Assembly: GCA_029262515.1 (NCBI GenBank)
Contig: JAJCZH010000003.1
Coordinates: 62,001-126,000 of the forward strand
Reading direction: 5' to 3'
Source of the DNA: Deltaproteobacteria bacterium
GTDB taxonomy: Bacteria > Desulfobacterota > GWC2-55-46 > JADFVP01
DNA: 64,000 nucleotides
Shown piece by piece: positions 25,129-33,910 of the stretch. Under the pieces are notes generated by a model. It searched no databases, was not told the DNA's origin, and was given only the letters and a program-made list of their open reading frames with translations. How positions within the stretch are numbered: the stretch's first letter is position 1; each line of letters begins with the position of its first letter. Position numbers and translations under genes: made by a program.

Positions 25129-25587
25129 ATGGAGAAGGCTACTTTCGCGGCAGGTTGTTTCTGGGGTATTGAGACGGCATTTGCCGGTATCGACGGCGTA
25201 GAATCAACTACAGTAGGTTATACCGGCGGATGGTTTAAAGATCCGACTTACGAAGACGTCTGTTCAGAGGGAACGGACCACGCCGAAGCCGTAGAGGTGA
25301 CCTTTGACCCCGATAAGGTCGATTATGAGGCCCTATTAGACCTCTTCTGGAAGATACACGACCCGACTCAGCTCAACAGGCAGGGCCTGGACTACGGTAC
25401 CCAGTACCGCTCCGCGGTCTTCTACCACTCGGATGAGCAGAAAGAGGCTGCAATTGCCTCTAAAGAGGCGAGGCAGGAGAAGAAATCAAAAAAAATAGTT
25501 ACCGAGATTACTGAGGCCAGCCACTTCTACAGGGCTGAAGAGTATCACCAGAAATACCTTAAGAAACGCGGACAGTCCGCATGCTGA
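25129..25587 (+). CDS. msrA: Peptide methionine-S-sulfoxide reductase
   Basis: A 152-aa MsrA started at ATG 25129, which has GAGGAG directly upstream; an ATG at 25105 would add eight residues. The catalytic GCFWG motif is near the N-terminus, with [20 protein letters not shown] and [11 protein letters not shown]. The enzyme reduces methionine-S-sulfoxide in oxidised proteins. It has a C-terminal Cys (QSAC) that could act as the resolving residue. It has its own promoter and is not fused to MsrB. Confidence 0.95.
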   Translation: MEKATFAAGCFWGIETAFAGIDGVESTTVGYTGGWFKDPTYEDVCSEGTDHAEAVEVTFDPDKVDYEALLDLFWKIHDPTQLNRQGLDYGTQYRSAVFYHSDEQKEAAIASKEARQEKKSKKIVTEITEASHFYRAEEYHQKYLKKRGQSAC

Positions 25588-25615
25588 ACGCGAACTGAGT
25601 GGGCATAGTTTAAAG

Positions 25616-25936
25616 CTACCTGTAAAAGATGGCCCAGAGTATTAGACCCAGGAAGAAACCGAGCGCTATACGTAAGTATAACCCGGAATTTACTTTGCTG
25701 GATTCTCCGGTTGCCTTGCAATGAGGACATTCGTGATCTTCAGGAGCAACAGGTTTGCCGCAGTTAAAACAGGCTTTAGTGCGTCTTGTCTTGCGCATCT
25801 TACCATCTTTTTTCTCACCCTCGGCACTCTGCTCGGCTGAAGAGCTTCCCTCGGTGTCCGACTCGGACACGGTCTCCCGGCTCTCTTTTATCTCTTCGCT
25901 TGCTTCTTTATTCTCTTCAATGCTCTTTTTGCTCAT
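25616..25936 (-). CDS. Zinc-ribbon protein with C-terminal membrane anchor
   Basis: A 106-aa protein of unknown function. The first 50 residues are highly charged and Ser/Glu-rich (probably disordered). A zinc ribbon follows (CFNCGKP at about 56-62 and CPHC at about 70-73). It ends in one transmembrane helix (LYLRIALGFFLGLILWAIFY). This is a tail-anchored zinc-ribbon layout. It is convergent with msrA. Confidence 0.65.
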   Translation of the reverse strand: MSKKSIEENKEASEEIKESRETVSESDTEGSSSAEQSAEGEKKDGKMRKTRRTKACFNCGKPVAPEDHECPHCKATGESSKVNSGLYLRIALGFFLGLILWAIFYR

Positions 25937-26129
25937 CTTTCCCTCTGGTTATATATCTTTCAGGACCGCCTATAAGTCCCTCGGCATTTTGATCAGAGTA
26001 GCATAAAGGGGGTTTAAACAGAAGAGATCTCTTCAGACTACCGTAGTAATCCAGTTCTGTTTATCTGCTCAACCAGAGTATAAAATGTGCTAGAATAGTA
26101 AAAACAGACAGAGATGGAGTGAGAGTGAG

Positions 26130-27608
26130 ATGAATAAACGCAGGTCGAGCCTGGTCGTGCCGAACGACCTCGCCTACATAGACGGGGTGGTTACCTATAC
26201 CAAGTTTATTGCCAGAAGGGCAGGGCTTACGGCACAAGAGGCTTCAGAGCTCTCGCTCGCTGTGGGTGAGGCGTGCATGAACGTGGTAACCCACGCATTC
26301 GACTCTGAGGATGACGAATCGTATACGATCAGCTTCGAACTTATTACCGGAGGCGTTAAGGTCGTCATTGAAGAGATGGGTCTTCCTTTTGTCTTTAACT
26401 CGAAATCCGGTGAGGCCGAAGCGCCGGGGCTTCACGCCATAAGAACCAATGTAGACAGGGTAACCTTTATAAACCGCGGCAAACTGGGCAAGAAGCTGAT
26501 AATGTGCAAGTACAGCTCCGGACCGCACATATCCGAACTCTTCTCGGACACTGATCTTACGGCATACAAAAGTTGCCCCTTGCCGTCTAAAGAGGTGGAG
26601 TACGACATACACATAATGAGGCCGGAAGAGGCCGGTGAGGTCTCAAGGAGTATATACCGGGCATATAGGTATACGTACCTTAAGGAGGATCTCTACTTCC
26701 CTGAGCGTATAGTAAGAATGAACAAAAGCTCCCAGATGATCTCAGCCGTTGCGACAGTTCAAGGAGATAATGGACCGGAGGTAATAGCCCACTTTGCCCT
26801 GCTTCCTGCGGAAAACAGAGAGGTAGCCGAGATAGGGGTCGCTATAGTCGTACCGCAGTACCGTGGGCGCGGCATTATGAAAGCGATGCTCGCATTTCTT
26901 ATCGAATACGCCAAGGAGCACTCTTTTACGGCCCTTTACGGCAATGCCTACAGCATGCACAAGTTAAGCCAGAAGACCAACCTCAAGTTCGGTTTCCATG
27001 AAACCGCCATACAGCTGGGCCGTTTTCCTCCATCTGCCATAAGTACGATGAAAGAGAAGGGACTGAAGGGCTCGGGCCACGTAATCACCTCTTTTAAATT
27101 CCTTGCGCACGGGCAACCGAAGAGGGTCTACGTACCGGTACGCCATAAGGCTATAATTGAGGAGATCTATAAAAAACTCGGCGCCAACAGAATAGTGGAG
27201 GACTCTGCCCCTGCCGGGCTTGAACCTCTTCGCGACGAATCGGCCTTGAAGTTGAGCATAAAACGGAGCCACCAGACCGCGACCATTTCAATAGAAAGCG
27301 TCGGCTGCGATCTTGGTGAAAGGGTAAACGCAAAACGGGTTGAGCTTGAAAACCAGGGGGTTAATGCCATCTATATAGATCTTCTACTCAAAGACCCGCA
27401 TACTCCGAGGGCCGCAGCCGAGGTAGAGTCGCGCGGTTTCTGTTTTTCAGGTTTACTGCCAAACTATACCGACGGAGACGTCTTGAGGCTCCAACGGTAT
27501 TCAACGCCCGTTGAGTACGACGAGCTTGAAACGGAGAGCGATTTTGCGCAGAGGCTTAAAGAGTATATCCAGGGACTAGACCCGAGGTACAAGGCACTCC
27601 ACCCATAG
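26130..27608 (+). CDS. RsbW-like ATPase domain fused to GNAT domain
   Basis: A 492-aa protein. Residues 1-135 form a GHKL ATPase domain of the anti-sigma RsbW type (HATPase_c_2) with an N-box in ELSLAVGEACMNVVTHAF. From about residue 155 there is a GNAT acetyltransferase domain (VVPQYRGRGIMKAMLAFLIE is the acetyl-CoA binding segment). The last 150 residues are less clear and may be a second, degenerate acyltransferase-like fold. The fusion suggests stress-type regulatory control linked to acetylation. No anti-sigma antagonist or sigma factor gene is adjacent. Confidence 0.8.
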   Translation: MNKRRSSLVVPNDLAYIDGVVTYTKFIARRAGLTAQEASELSLAVGEACMNVVTHAFDSEDDESYTISFELITGGVKVVIEEMGLPFVFNSKSGEAEAPGLHAIRTNVDRVTFINRGKLGKKLIMCKYSSGPHISELFSDTDLTAYKSCPLPSKEVEYDIHIMRPEEAGEVSRSIYRAYRYTYLKEDLYFPERIVRMNKSSQMISAVATVQGDNGPEVIAHFALLPAENREVAEIGVAIVVPQYRGRGIMKAMLAFLIEYAKEHSFTALYGNAYSMHKLSQKTNLKFGFHETAIQLGRFPPSAISTMKEKGLKGSGHVITSFKFLAHGQPKRVYVPVRHKAIIEEIYKKLGANRIVEDSAPAGLEPLRDESALKLSIKRSHQTATISIESVGCDLGERVNAKRVELENQGVNAIYIDLLLKDPHTPRAAAEVESRGFCFSGLLPNYTDGDVLRLQRYSTPVEYDELETESDFAQRLKEYIQGLDPRYKALHP

Positions 27609-27740
27609 AACAATTTTAACCACTGCATCCCCCCCCATTACTTACTATTCTGCTTTATTTTAATATCAGTATGTTATACTCTAAATTACTAAAGCAGTTG
27701 AAATACGTATGAAACCAATTGACCCGGAGGCGTAGTCAAG

Positions 27741-28844
27741 ATGCTCACCCGTACTTTTCTTTTCATGGCTCTACTGATTGCACTGATACCCCTGAACTCT
27801 GCGTACTCGGCTTCACCCGACAGATATTCAGACTTCTTCAGTCCTCTTTCGAGAAGGGCCGATAGTCTTAAAAACCCGCTCAACCCTCCCAAGGTCACTC
27901 TAGGCAAGATGCTCTTTTTCGACCCCAGACTCTCAAGAAGCGGAGTAATCAGCTGCAATACCTGCCACGCACTCTCTACTGGGGGCGTAGACAACATGCC
28001 GTTCTCCATAGGGCACGGCTGGCAGGCCGGCGGCAGAAATTCACCTACCGTCTTTAACGCCGCAATTCTCGGATCGCAATTCTGGGACGGAAGGGCAGCA
28101 GACGTAGAAGAGCAGGCCGGTGGACCGATACTCAACCCGATTGAGATGGCCTCGACCGAGGAACTCGCAGTTGAGACGATAAAATCGATACCCGGTTACG
28201 TATCTCTCTTTAAAAAAGCGTATGTGAACGACCGTGACCCGGTCAGCTTCGAAAACATAACCAAGGCGATAGCAGCCTTTGAGCGTACCCTGCTAACACC
28301 GTCGCGCTTCGACCGTTACCTTTCCGGCAAAAAAGGCGGGCTCAGGTCAGATGAGATTAAAGGACTCGACCTCTTCGTCTCAAAAGGCTGCGCGCAGTGC
28401 CATAACGGTATGGGCATTGGCGGAGGCAGTTTGCAGAAATTCAACTACGGCAGCGACGAGGGACGCTTCAATATTACCGGTAACGAGAACGACAGGAAGG
28501 TATTTCGGGTACCCTCGCTCAGAAACGTAGAACGCACCTACCCGTACTTTCACGACGGTAGCGTCTGGAACCTGGATCAAGCTGTAAAGATTATGGGACG
28601 CAAACAGCTCGGTACCGAACTGAGCGATGAAGAGACTGGCCTCATAGTAAAGTTTTTACGCTCGCTGACCGCTACCAGGCTGACTATAAAACTCCCGGTG
28701 CTTCCGCCGTCATCTGCAACGACTCCGAGGCCTGACCCGCACTGGAGCCCGGAGCCGATAGAAAATTCTCCAGTAGAGACTCCAACAGAGAGTGAGACGA
28801 CTTCGGAACCAGCAGCCGAACAGCAGCAAATACCGTCGATGTAG
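27741..28844 (+). CDS. Dihaem cytochrome c peroxidase (MauG/CcpA family)
   Basis: A 367-aa periplasmic protein with a signal peptide (about 1-23) and two haem-binding CxxCH motifs (Cys72-His76 and Cys217-His221), with SRSGVISCNTCH, SQFWDGRA, GPILNPIEM and FRVPSLRNVERTYPYFHDGS typical of bacterial dihaem peroxidases. It would reduce hydrogen peroxide in the periplasm with electrons from small cytochromes. The last 47 residues are a Pro/Thr/Glu/Ser-rich tail not usual in the family. GGAGG precedes the ATG. No cytochrome gene is adjacent. Confidence 0.92.
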   Translation: MLTRTFLFMALLIALIPLNSAYSASPDRYSDFFSPLSRRADSLKNPLNPPKVTLGKMLFFDPRLSRSGVISCNTCHALSTGGVDNMPFSIGHGWQAGGRNSPTVFNAAILGSQFWDGRAADVEEQAGGPILNPIEMASTEELAVETIKSIPGYVSLFKKAYVNDRDPVSFENITKAIAAFERTLLTPSRFDRYLSGKKGGLRSDEIKGLDLFVSKGCAQCHNGMGIGGGSLQKFNYGSDEGRFNITGNENDRKVFRVPSLRNVERTYPYFHDGSVWNLDQAVKIMGRKQLGTELSDEETGLIVKFLRSLTATRLTIKLPVLPPSSATTPRPDPHWSPEPIENSPVETPTESETTSEPAAEQQQIPSM

Positions 28845-28925
28845 TTCACGGCTTATACTCTATCCGATTGTACTCTTTTGCTCACAGCAAGCAGATACTC
28901 TTGCGTTACAATATAATAACAACAG

Positions 28926-28981
28926 GTGCTTTACCGACTATCCGGGTTAAATGAGTTTGATAGACGGAAAGCACTTTTTTA
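28926..28981 (+). terminator. Terminator after peroxidase gene
   Basis: Left arm 28926-28936 pairs with 28965-28974 (GTGCTTT..CCG with CGG..AAGCAC), extended by an inner CTATC/GATAG pairing, and is followed by a run of T from 28975. It lies about 80 nt after the peroxidase stop. Confidence 0.7.
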
Positions 28982-29064
28982 TTTAAGTAATTATTAAAAC
29001 CCCCGAAGAGTAAAGAAATTTTATATACACTATCTTTTAGAAATAAACTTAACGGGAGGTCATT

Positions 29065-30216
29065 TTGAAGAGAAAAATGTTCAGTATACTTAGTTGTACC
29101 TGCTCGGCTTTTCTGCTCGGCTCTTTTGTGACACTCGCTCTACCTGCCGTCTCGAGCGCCGCAAGCGAGAGCAAAACCATAGCGATGTTAAGCGACAGCA
29201 AAACCATAAGGATGTTAAAAGAGAAGCTCGACAAGGTTGAGAAGAATCAGGCCGAGTTATACCACTCTCTCGAAGAGAAGAAGAGTCCGGGGCTTATGTC
29301 CAAAGTTACGGACAAGATCACGCTCGGTGGTATTATCGAGCTTGAGGCCTCTATCGATAGTAACGATAAAGACGGCGATACCTCGGACATCGTGCTCGCC
29401 ACCGCCTCATTGGGGGTAGAGGCGGACATTAATGAGCATGTCTCCGGCGTTATTACTCTACTCTATGAAGAGGATGACACCCCTCTTGAGGTAGATGAAG
29501 GCACGATAACCGTCACTTCGCCCTCTAACTTCAGCGCCACGGGCGGAAAGTTCTACATACCTTTCGGTGTCTATAATAGCCACTTCGTCTCCGACCCTGT
29601 TACGCTCAAGCTCGGAGAGACTAACGAGTCCGCAGCCATGGTCTCATACGCAAAAGAGGGACTTCCTTTAGAGTTCTCCGCCGGTATCTTTAACGGGGCC
29701 ATGGACGAGACAGGAGACAAGAACAAGATTGACGACTTCTTCGCTTCAATTACCGCAACCCCGATAGAGGGGCTTACCGTAGGGGTTTACTACCTCAGCG
29801 ACTTTGCCGAGACAGCCCGTATGGAGGCTCTTGTAGCAACGAGAACCAAGACCGTGGCAGGGCAGGGCGCCTTCTTCTACTACGAATACAACAAACTCAG
29901 CTTCATAGGCGAATACATTACCGCTGCCGAAGAGTACAATGTAGCTGATCTCGATGCAAACTCTGATGGTGTTGGTGACGAACCGAGCGCTTACGACCTT
30001 GAGATAGCTTATCATTACAACGACGCCGCAGAGATCGCTCTCAGGCTCGAAGGAAGTTCGGACTTCTTCGACTGGCCGCAGAGACAGTACGGTGTCGCTG
30101 TCGGGTACGGCATTTATGAAAATGTCGCACTCGCATTCGAAGTTTTAACAGGTGAGTTCGACGCGTCTGACGTTAAAAGAACCCTTGCTACAGCACAGAT
30201 CGCAATAGAGTTCTAG
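29065..30216 (+). CDS. LbtU-family siderophore porin
   Basis: A 383-aa outer-membrane protein. The start is a TTG at 29065 with GGGAGG five bases upstream. A signal peptide (1-32) is followed by a short coiled coil (about residues 40-70) and a beta-barrel. LGGIIELEASI, LLYEEDDTPLEVDE, GKFYIPFGVY and SDPVTLKLGETNESA are typical of LbtU-family porins, first described for legiobactin uptake in Legionella. It probably takes up a ferric siderophore without TonB. A 27-bp tandem duplication lies in the 5' part (29170-29217). A Fur-box match was not clear. Confidence 0.85.
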   Translation: MKRKMFSILSCTCSAFLLGSFVTLALPAVSSAASESKTIAMLSDSKTIRMLKEKLDKVEKNQAELYHSLEEKKSPGLMSKVTDKITLGGIIELEASIDSNDKDGDTSDIVLATASLGVEADINEHVSGVITLLYEEDDTPLEVDEGTITVTSPSNFSATGGKFYIPFGVYNSHFVSDPVTLKLGETNESAAMVSYAKEGLPLEFSAGIFNGAMDETGDKNKIDDFFASITATPIEGLTVGVYYLSDFAETARMEALVATRTKTVAGQGAFFYYEYNKLSFIGEYITAAEEYNVADLDANSDGVGDEPSAYDLEIAYHYNDAAEIALRLEGSSDFFDWPQRQYGVAVGYGIYENVALAFEVLTGEFDASDVKRTLATAQIAIEF

Positions 30217-30236
30217 TTTCAGGAAAAAACCTTGTT

Positions 30237-30274
30237 AAAAACCCCCTGAGAGCCTCTTCTCAGGGGGGTTTTCT
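30237..30274 (+). terminator. Terminator after siderophore porin gene
   Basis: CCCCCTGAGA (30242-30251) pairs with TCTCAGGGGG (30258-30267), flanked by A-rich and T-rich runs (AAAA before, GTTTT after). It lies 20 nt past the stop. Confidence 0.85.
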
Positions 30275-30530
30275 ATTTGAATGATCATTGCTATATTTTG
30301 CTGCTGGTTGTCATTTCACCTTAGTATCGTCTGTTTTCTACACTCATACTGACTTATAAGAACCAAAGATTAAAGAAAGATTAAAGAAGGTTGATCGATT
30401 TTCCGAAGTAATACTTACATGCTTCTTGAATAGACCATAAAAAAGTTTCTCTTTCAGATTTAGACAGAACCACACCGGCATGTGCCGGAACCAGTTCAAC
30501 CTAACCAGCTTTGTTCTAAGGAGACGACTA
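30275..30530 (+). other. Leader region of chemosensory pair
   Basis: With the preceding terminator, this makes a gap of 314 nt without a gene. It is AT-rich and has no good -10/-35 pair. A CCGGCA-TG-TGCCGG inverted repeat at 30475-30488 lies about 42 nt before the ATG and could fold in the 5' leader. Confidence 0.35.
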
Positions 30531-31052
30531 ATGAGAAAGAAGATATTCTGGTCAGTACTGTTTGCATCTGCTTTAACACTGTCCTTATTAGCACCGGCCT
30601 CGGCCATGGATACGGGCACATACAAGAAAATCGCCAACAGTACGATTCAAACAGTACTCAGCGGATCTGTCAGCAATGTCGATGCACTGATTGCCGATCA
30701 GGAGAAACTTATCGCAATAGGTATAGCGGGCTGTAAGGAGTATGCTAAACAAGACCCAAAACATGCGAAGCTTATGAAACTCGTAGTAGATAATGCAGAT
30801 AATATGAAGGCAATGACTCTTGACGAGATAGAACCGGCCTGGCACGACGGTGAATTCGTAAACGAAAGCGGAATCGATTTTGACGCTATCGACCATTTTA
30901 GTCCGGCTCTAAGCCACATGGATTCCGTGCTCCATCCGGCCACCGCGATTATAGCACTTAGAGACTACAAAGGTAGCGGAGACGCGGATCTGCTCGAGCA
31001 GGTAAAAGATGAACTCTCCGAGGTTCTTAAGCATATTGAACACGTAAAGTAA
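30531..31052 (+). CDS. Small secreted protein preceding an MCP
   Basis: A 173-aa protein started at ATG 30531 (AAGGAG seven bases upstream; an earlier in-frame start at 30480 has no such site). A signal peptide (residues 1-25, ending ASA) indicates export to the periplasm. The mature part is helical and contains several His (HFSPALSHMDSVLH near the middle, KHIEHVK at the end) and one Cys. I do not recognise a named family. The chemoreceptor gene starts 27 nt downstream, so it may be a binding protein or sensory partner for that receptor. Confidence 0.65.
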   Translation: MRKKIFWSVLFASALTLSLLAPASAMDTGTYKKIANSTIQTVLSGSVSNVDALIADQEKLIAIGIAGCKEYAKQDPKHAKLMKLVVDNADNMKAMTLDEIEPAWHDGEFVNESGIDFDAIDHFSPALSHMDSVLHPATAIIALRDYKGSGDADLLEQVKDELSEVLKHIEHVK

Positions 31053-31079
31053 TACCGGCAAACAACAAGGAGATGTAAA

Positions 31080-33161
31080 ATGATTTGGAGCCTCAAGAAC
31101 AAGCTTCTAGTCGGTTTTATGGGCGTTGCCATGCTGGTCGTCGTGGCTGGTGTGACCGGCATGGTAATGATTCGCGGTGTCGTAGACTCCACAAAGACTA
31201 TAGTTGAAGAGGTTGTGCCTGTAAAGAACGCATCTATAGAGGCACTGCTTGCTCTTGAGACCGCTATATCCGGGTCGAGAGAGTACGTAAATAGTAGCAC
31301 AGGGCTTCAGGCAACTAGCTCGGAGATAGCCGTTTCACTTGAAACCTTCGATAAGAGGGTTCAGTATCTGGGAAAAAATAACCACGACGACGTTAAAAAC
31401 CTTGCTGAAAAGGCGAAAGCTGAGGGTGAACAATTCAAACAAGCCACCAATGAGCTTATAAGCGTTCACAATGTAAAAGCTGATTATATCTTTAAATACA
31501 ACAGTATAGAGTACAACCTTAAGACTTTTCTTTATTATACCGGAATACAGCTTGCCGCCTGGATAGATGCATTAGAGGAGTCTAGCAAATTTAACGTCGC
31601 CTTCAAGGGCAGCACAGACGCCTCGAAGAGCGATTTTGCAATCTGGTACAAGGAGTTCACCACAAGCGACCCAAAGCTTGCTAAAATGCTCAAGAAGTAC
31701 AACGCACTCAATATTAAGGCTCATAAGTCCGCGCTCAGGATAGACAAAGCCGACGCGAGCAAGAAAGAGGCTTACTTTACGAGGGCTAAATCGAGGCATT
31801 TTAACAATGCCAAGAAGCAGGTAGATCAGCTCCAGAAATACGTAGCTCCGATAATTGATAAAATTAACGCGCAAGAACTTAAAGACCTTGAAAAGATGGA
31901 GATATCAAGTGCCGAAATCCGCTCTACGCTCTTTCAACTCGGCGCTTCCGTAGATGCTATTATGGCCGAGGCAAAGGAATCGGCGCTCTCTGCACAAAAA
32001 ACCTCTAACCTCGTTCTTCTACTCGTCATAGCAGTCTCTTTAGTTGCTTCCGTTTTTATCGCACTCTTTAGCGCGCGTATTATTACCGGCCCAATCGGTT
32101 ATGCGGTAAAAGTCGCCAATAAACTCGGAGAAGGGGATCTTACTGTAAAAATAGTGAACAACAGAAAAGATGAAGCAGGACAACTCTTAACGGCTATGCA
32201 GAATATGGTCGAAAACCTGCATGAACTGATAACCGGTGTATCGGCTACTACTTCACACCTATCAACCGCGGCCGTGCAATTATCATCAAGTGCTGATGAA
32301 CTCTCCAAGGGTGTTGTTACGCAGGAAGAGCAGACGAACCAGGTCTCTACAGCTACCGAAGAGATGAGTGCAACGGCAGTAGCAATCAGTCAGAACATTC
32401 ATAACAACGCTACACATGCTCAAAAGGGTGCTGACCTTGCCGCTGAAGGCGGCAGGGTAGTTGAAGAGACTAGAAATGTAATTTCACGAATATCAGACGA
32501 GGTAAACACCTTTGCAAGCTCTATCAAGGAACTAGGAGAATCGAGTGGAAAGATTGGTGAAATAATCAGTGTCATAAATGATATAGCCGACCAGACAAAC
32601 CTGCTGGCCCTAAATGCCGCCATTGAGGCCGCAAGGGCCGGAGAACAGGGTCGAGGTTTTGCCGTAGTTGCCGACGAGGTGAGAAAACTTGCCGAAAGAA
32701 CAAGTTCCGCTACAGGGGAGATTGCCGGCATGATCACTACTATACAGCACGATACAGAAGAGGCGGTAAACGCAATGGACAAGAGCCTCGATATGGTTGA
32801 GACTGGAGTCAATATGGCTGATAAAGCCGGTGAAAGCCTCAAACAGATCGTGCAAACTGGTCAGGAAATGGGAGGCATGGCTGCCCAGGTTGCCACTGCA
32901 GCCGAACAGCAATCGGCCACCACAGAAGAGATAATGCAATCTGTAGAGAGTATTGCCAATATAACGGCTCAATCATCAGCCGGAATAGATCAGACGGTAT
33001 TAGCTTGTCAGGGGCTTTCCAACCTTGCTAACGATCTTAATATTATGGTATCAAAGTTCAAACTTACCGACGATCAGGAGAGTCTGTGCCATAGTACTGA
33101 CAATTACAGTGAAGCAGGCGAGTCTGAAGAACAGAAACTCAGGCTGGTTGCTAACGACTAA
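31080..33161 (+). CDS. Methyl-accepting chemotaxis protein
   Basis: A 693-aa chemoreceptor: TM1 (about 8-32), a periplasmic sensor region (35-305), TM2 (about 312-335), a HAMP domain ([20 protein letters not shown]) and the signalling domain with the hairpin tip ([38 protein letters not shown]). The sensor region at residues 150-222 resembles a CZB zinc-binding domain but lacks most zinc ligands (Trp161 and Trp189 are kept, with Ser184 and Asn211 where Cys and His are expected). AAGGAG lies just upstream of the ATG. It probably forms an operon with the small secreted protein before it. Confidence 0.93.
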   Translation: MIWSLKNKLLVGFMGVAMLVVVAGVTGMVMIRGVVDSTKTIVEEVVPVKNASIEALLALETAISGSREYVNSSTGLQATSSEIAVSLETFDKRVQYLGKNNHDDVKNLAEKAKAEGEQFKQATNELISVHNVKADYIFKYNSIEYNLKTFLYYTGIQLAAWIDALEESSKFNVAFKGSTDASKSDFAIWYKEFTTSDPKLAKMLKKYNALNIKAHKSALRIDKADASKKEAYFTRAKSRHFNNAKKQVDQLQKYVAPIIDKINAQELKDLEKMEISSAEIRSTLFQLGASVDAIMAEAKESALSAQKTSNLVLLLVIAVSLVASVFIALFSARIITGPIGYAVKVANKLGEGDLTVKIVNNRKDEAGQLLTAMQNMVENLHELITGVSATTSHLSTAAVQLSSSADELSKGVVTQEEQTNQVSTATEEMSATAVAISQNIHNNATHAQKGADLAAEGGRVVEETRNVISRISDEVNTFASSIKELGESSGKIGEIISVINDIADQTNLLALNAAIEAARAGEQGRGFAVVADEVRKLAERTSSATGEIAGMITTIQHDTEEAVNAMDKSLDMVETGVNMADKAGESLKQIVQTGQEMGGMAAQVATAAEQQSATTEEIMQSVESIANITAQSSAGIDQTVLACQGLSNLANDLNIMVSKFKLTDDQESLCHSTDNYSEAGESEEQKLRLVAND

Positions 33162-33179
33162 CTGCTTACAAATTTTGTT

Positions 33180-33224
33180 AAAGCGCCTCCAGAGAGTTGA
33201 ATATATCGCTCTTTGGGGGCGTTT
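33180..33224 (+). terminator. Imperfect terminator after MCP gene
   Basis: A 16-bp stem with G-U pairs (33181-33196 with 33209-33224) and a 12-nt loop, followed by a pyrimidine-rich tail. It starts about 20 nt after the MCP stop. The rest of this 362-nt gap, to 33523, holds no gene, only the promoter listed next. Confidence 0.6.
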
Positions 33225-33465
33225 CCTTCTCATACCAGAATACCAGCCATGTCGCATAATGGATATTATGTCAAATTTCATATTCACAATTCCTATTCTC
33301 ATATCCCCACCCGCCCCACCCAGCCTATAGAGCAAAAACAGTCTAATTATGAGCGTATGCGCAGTATAAAGTTATCACTCTAATCAGTTAAGTTCTCGAA
33401 CTTATTTGGTCTTCACATGATATCTTCTTCACTATAATAATCAGTATTCCCCTTTCCGATTATGC

Positions 33466-33494
33466 TTGACAAAAGAATACCTGAGAGCTTAAAT
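33466..33494 (+). promoter_or_regulatory. Sigma-70 promoter of zinc-ribbon gene
   Basis: A consensus TTGACA (33466-33471) and TTAAAT (33489-33494) with 17-nt spacing, 29 nt before the downstream ATG. Confidence 0.65.
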
Positions 33495-33523
33495 TATAGT
33501 AAAGAGAAGGAGGAGTTATCCAT

Positions 33524-33862
33524 ATGCATTTCAACTGTGTGCAGTGCCATAAACACATACATGTAGCAGAGAGATTCATCGGTATGGCAACAACCTGTAA
33601 GGCGTGCGGCGCTGAAAACTCTTCTGAAGAGTTATCAGACTTCCATCCGCACTACTTTTACATAAAAGGCTCAAAATGCGGCGAGAGTAAAGAGGACGAT
33701 ATATACCTTGCTCAGTGCCCCAACCCCGAGTGCCCGGGCCACAAGTACTGTATGGAAGGGCCATCCTACTCCACTCCAGAAATGAGCGTCTGCCCCGAAT
33801 GCGGCAATATGGAGCGTCCGCTCTACAGGGTCAGGCCTGAAGATAAACCCTGGGATAAATAG
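33524..33862 (+). CDS. Cys-rich multi-zinc-ribbon protein
   Basis: A 112-aa cytosolic protein with ten Cys, mostly in CxxC-type pairs: CVQC and CKAC in the N-terminal ribbon, then Cys52, CPNPEC, a single Cys and CPEC further on. It probably binds two or three zinc ions. AAGGAGGAG gives a strong ribosome binding site, and the gene has its own promoter and a terminator. I do not recognise a named family or a partner. Confidence 0.6.
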   Translation: MHFNCVQCHKHIHVAERFIGMATTCKACGAENSSEELSDFHPHYFYIKGSKCGESKEDDIYLAQCPNPECPGHKYCMEGPSYSTPEMSVCPECGNMERPLYRVRPEDKPWDK

Positions 33863-33910
33863 CTGTCTTTAAACAGTATTGTAGGTATTTGCCGGATTTC
33901 CGTGACAAAG

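Noticed and set aside
28900-28920. TATAAT after the peroxidase gene as promoter of the siderophore porin
   Set aside because: It lacks a -35 box and is followed directly by the strong terminator at 28926-28981, so it could not drive the porin gene.
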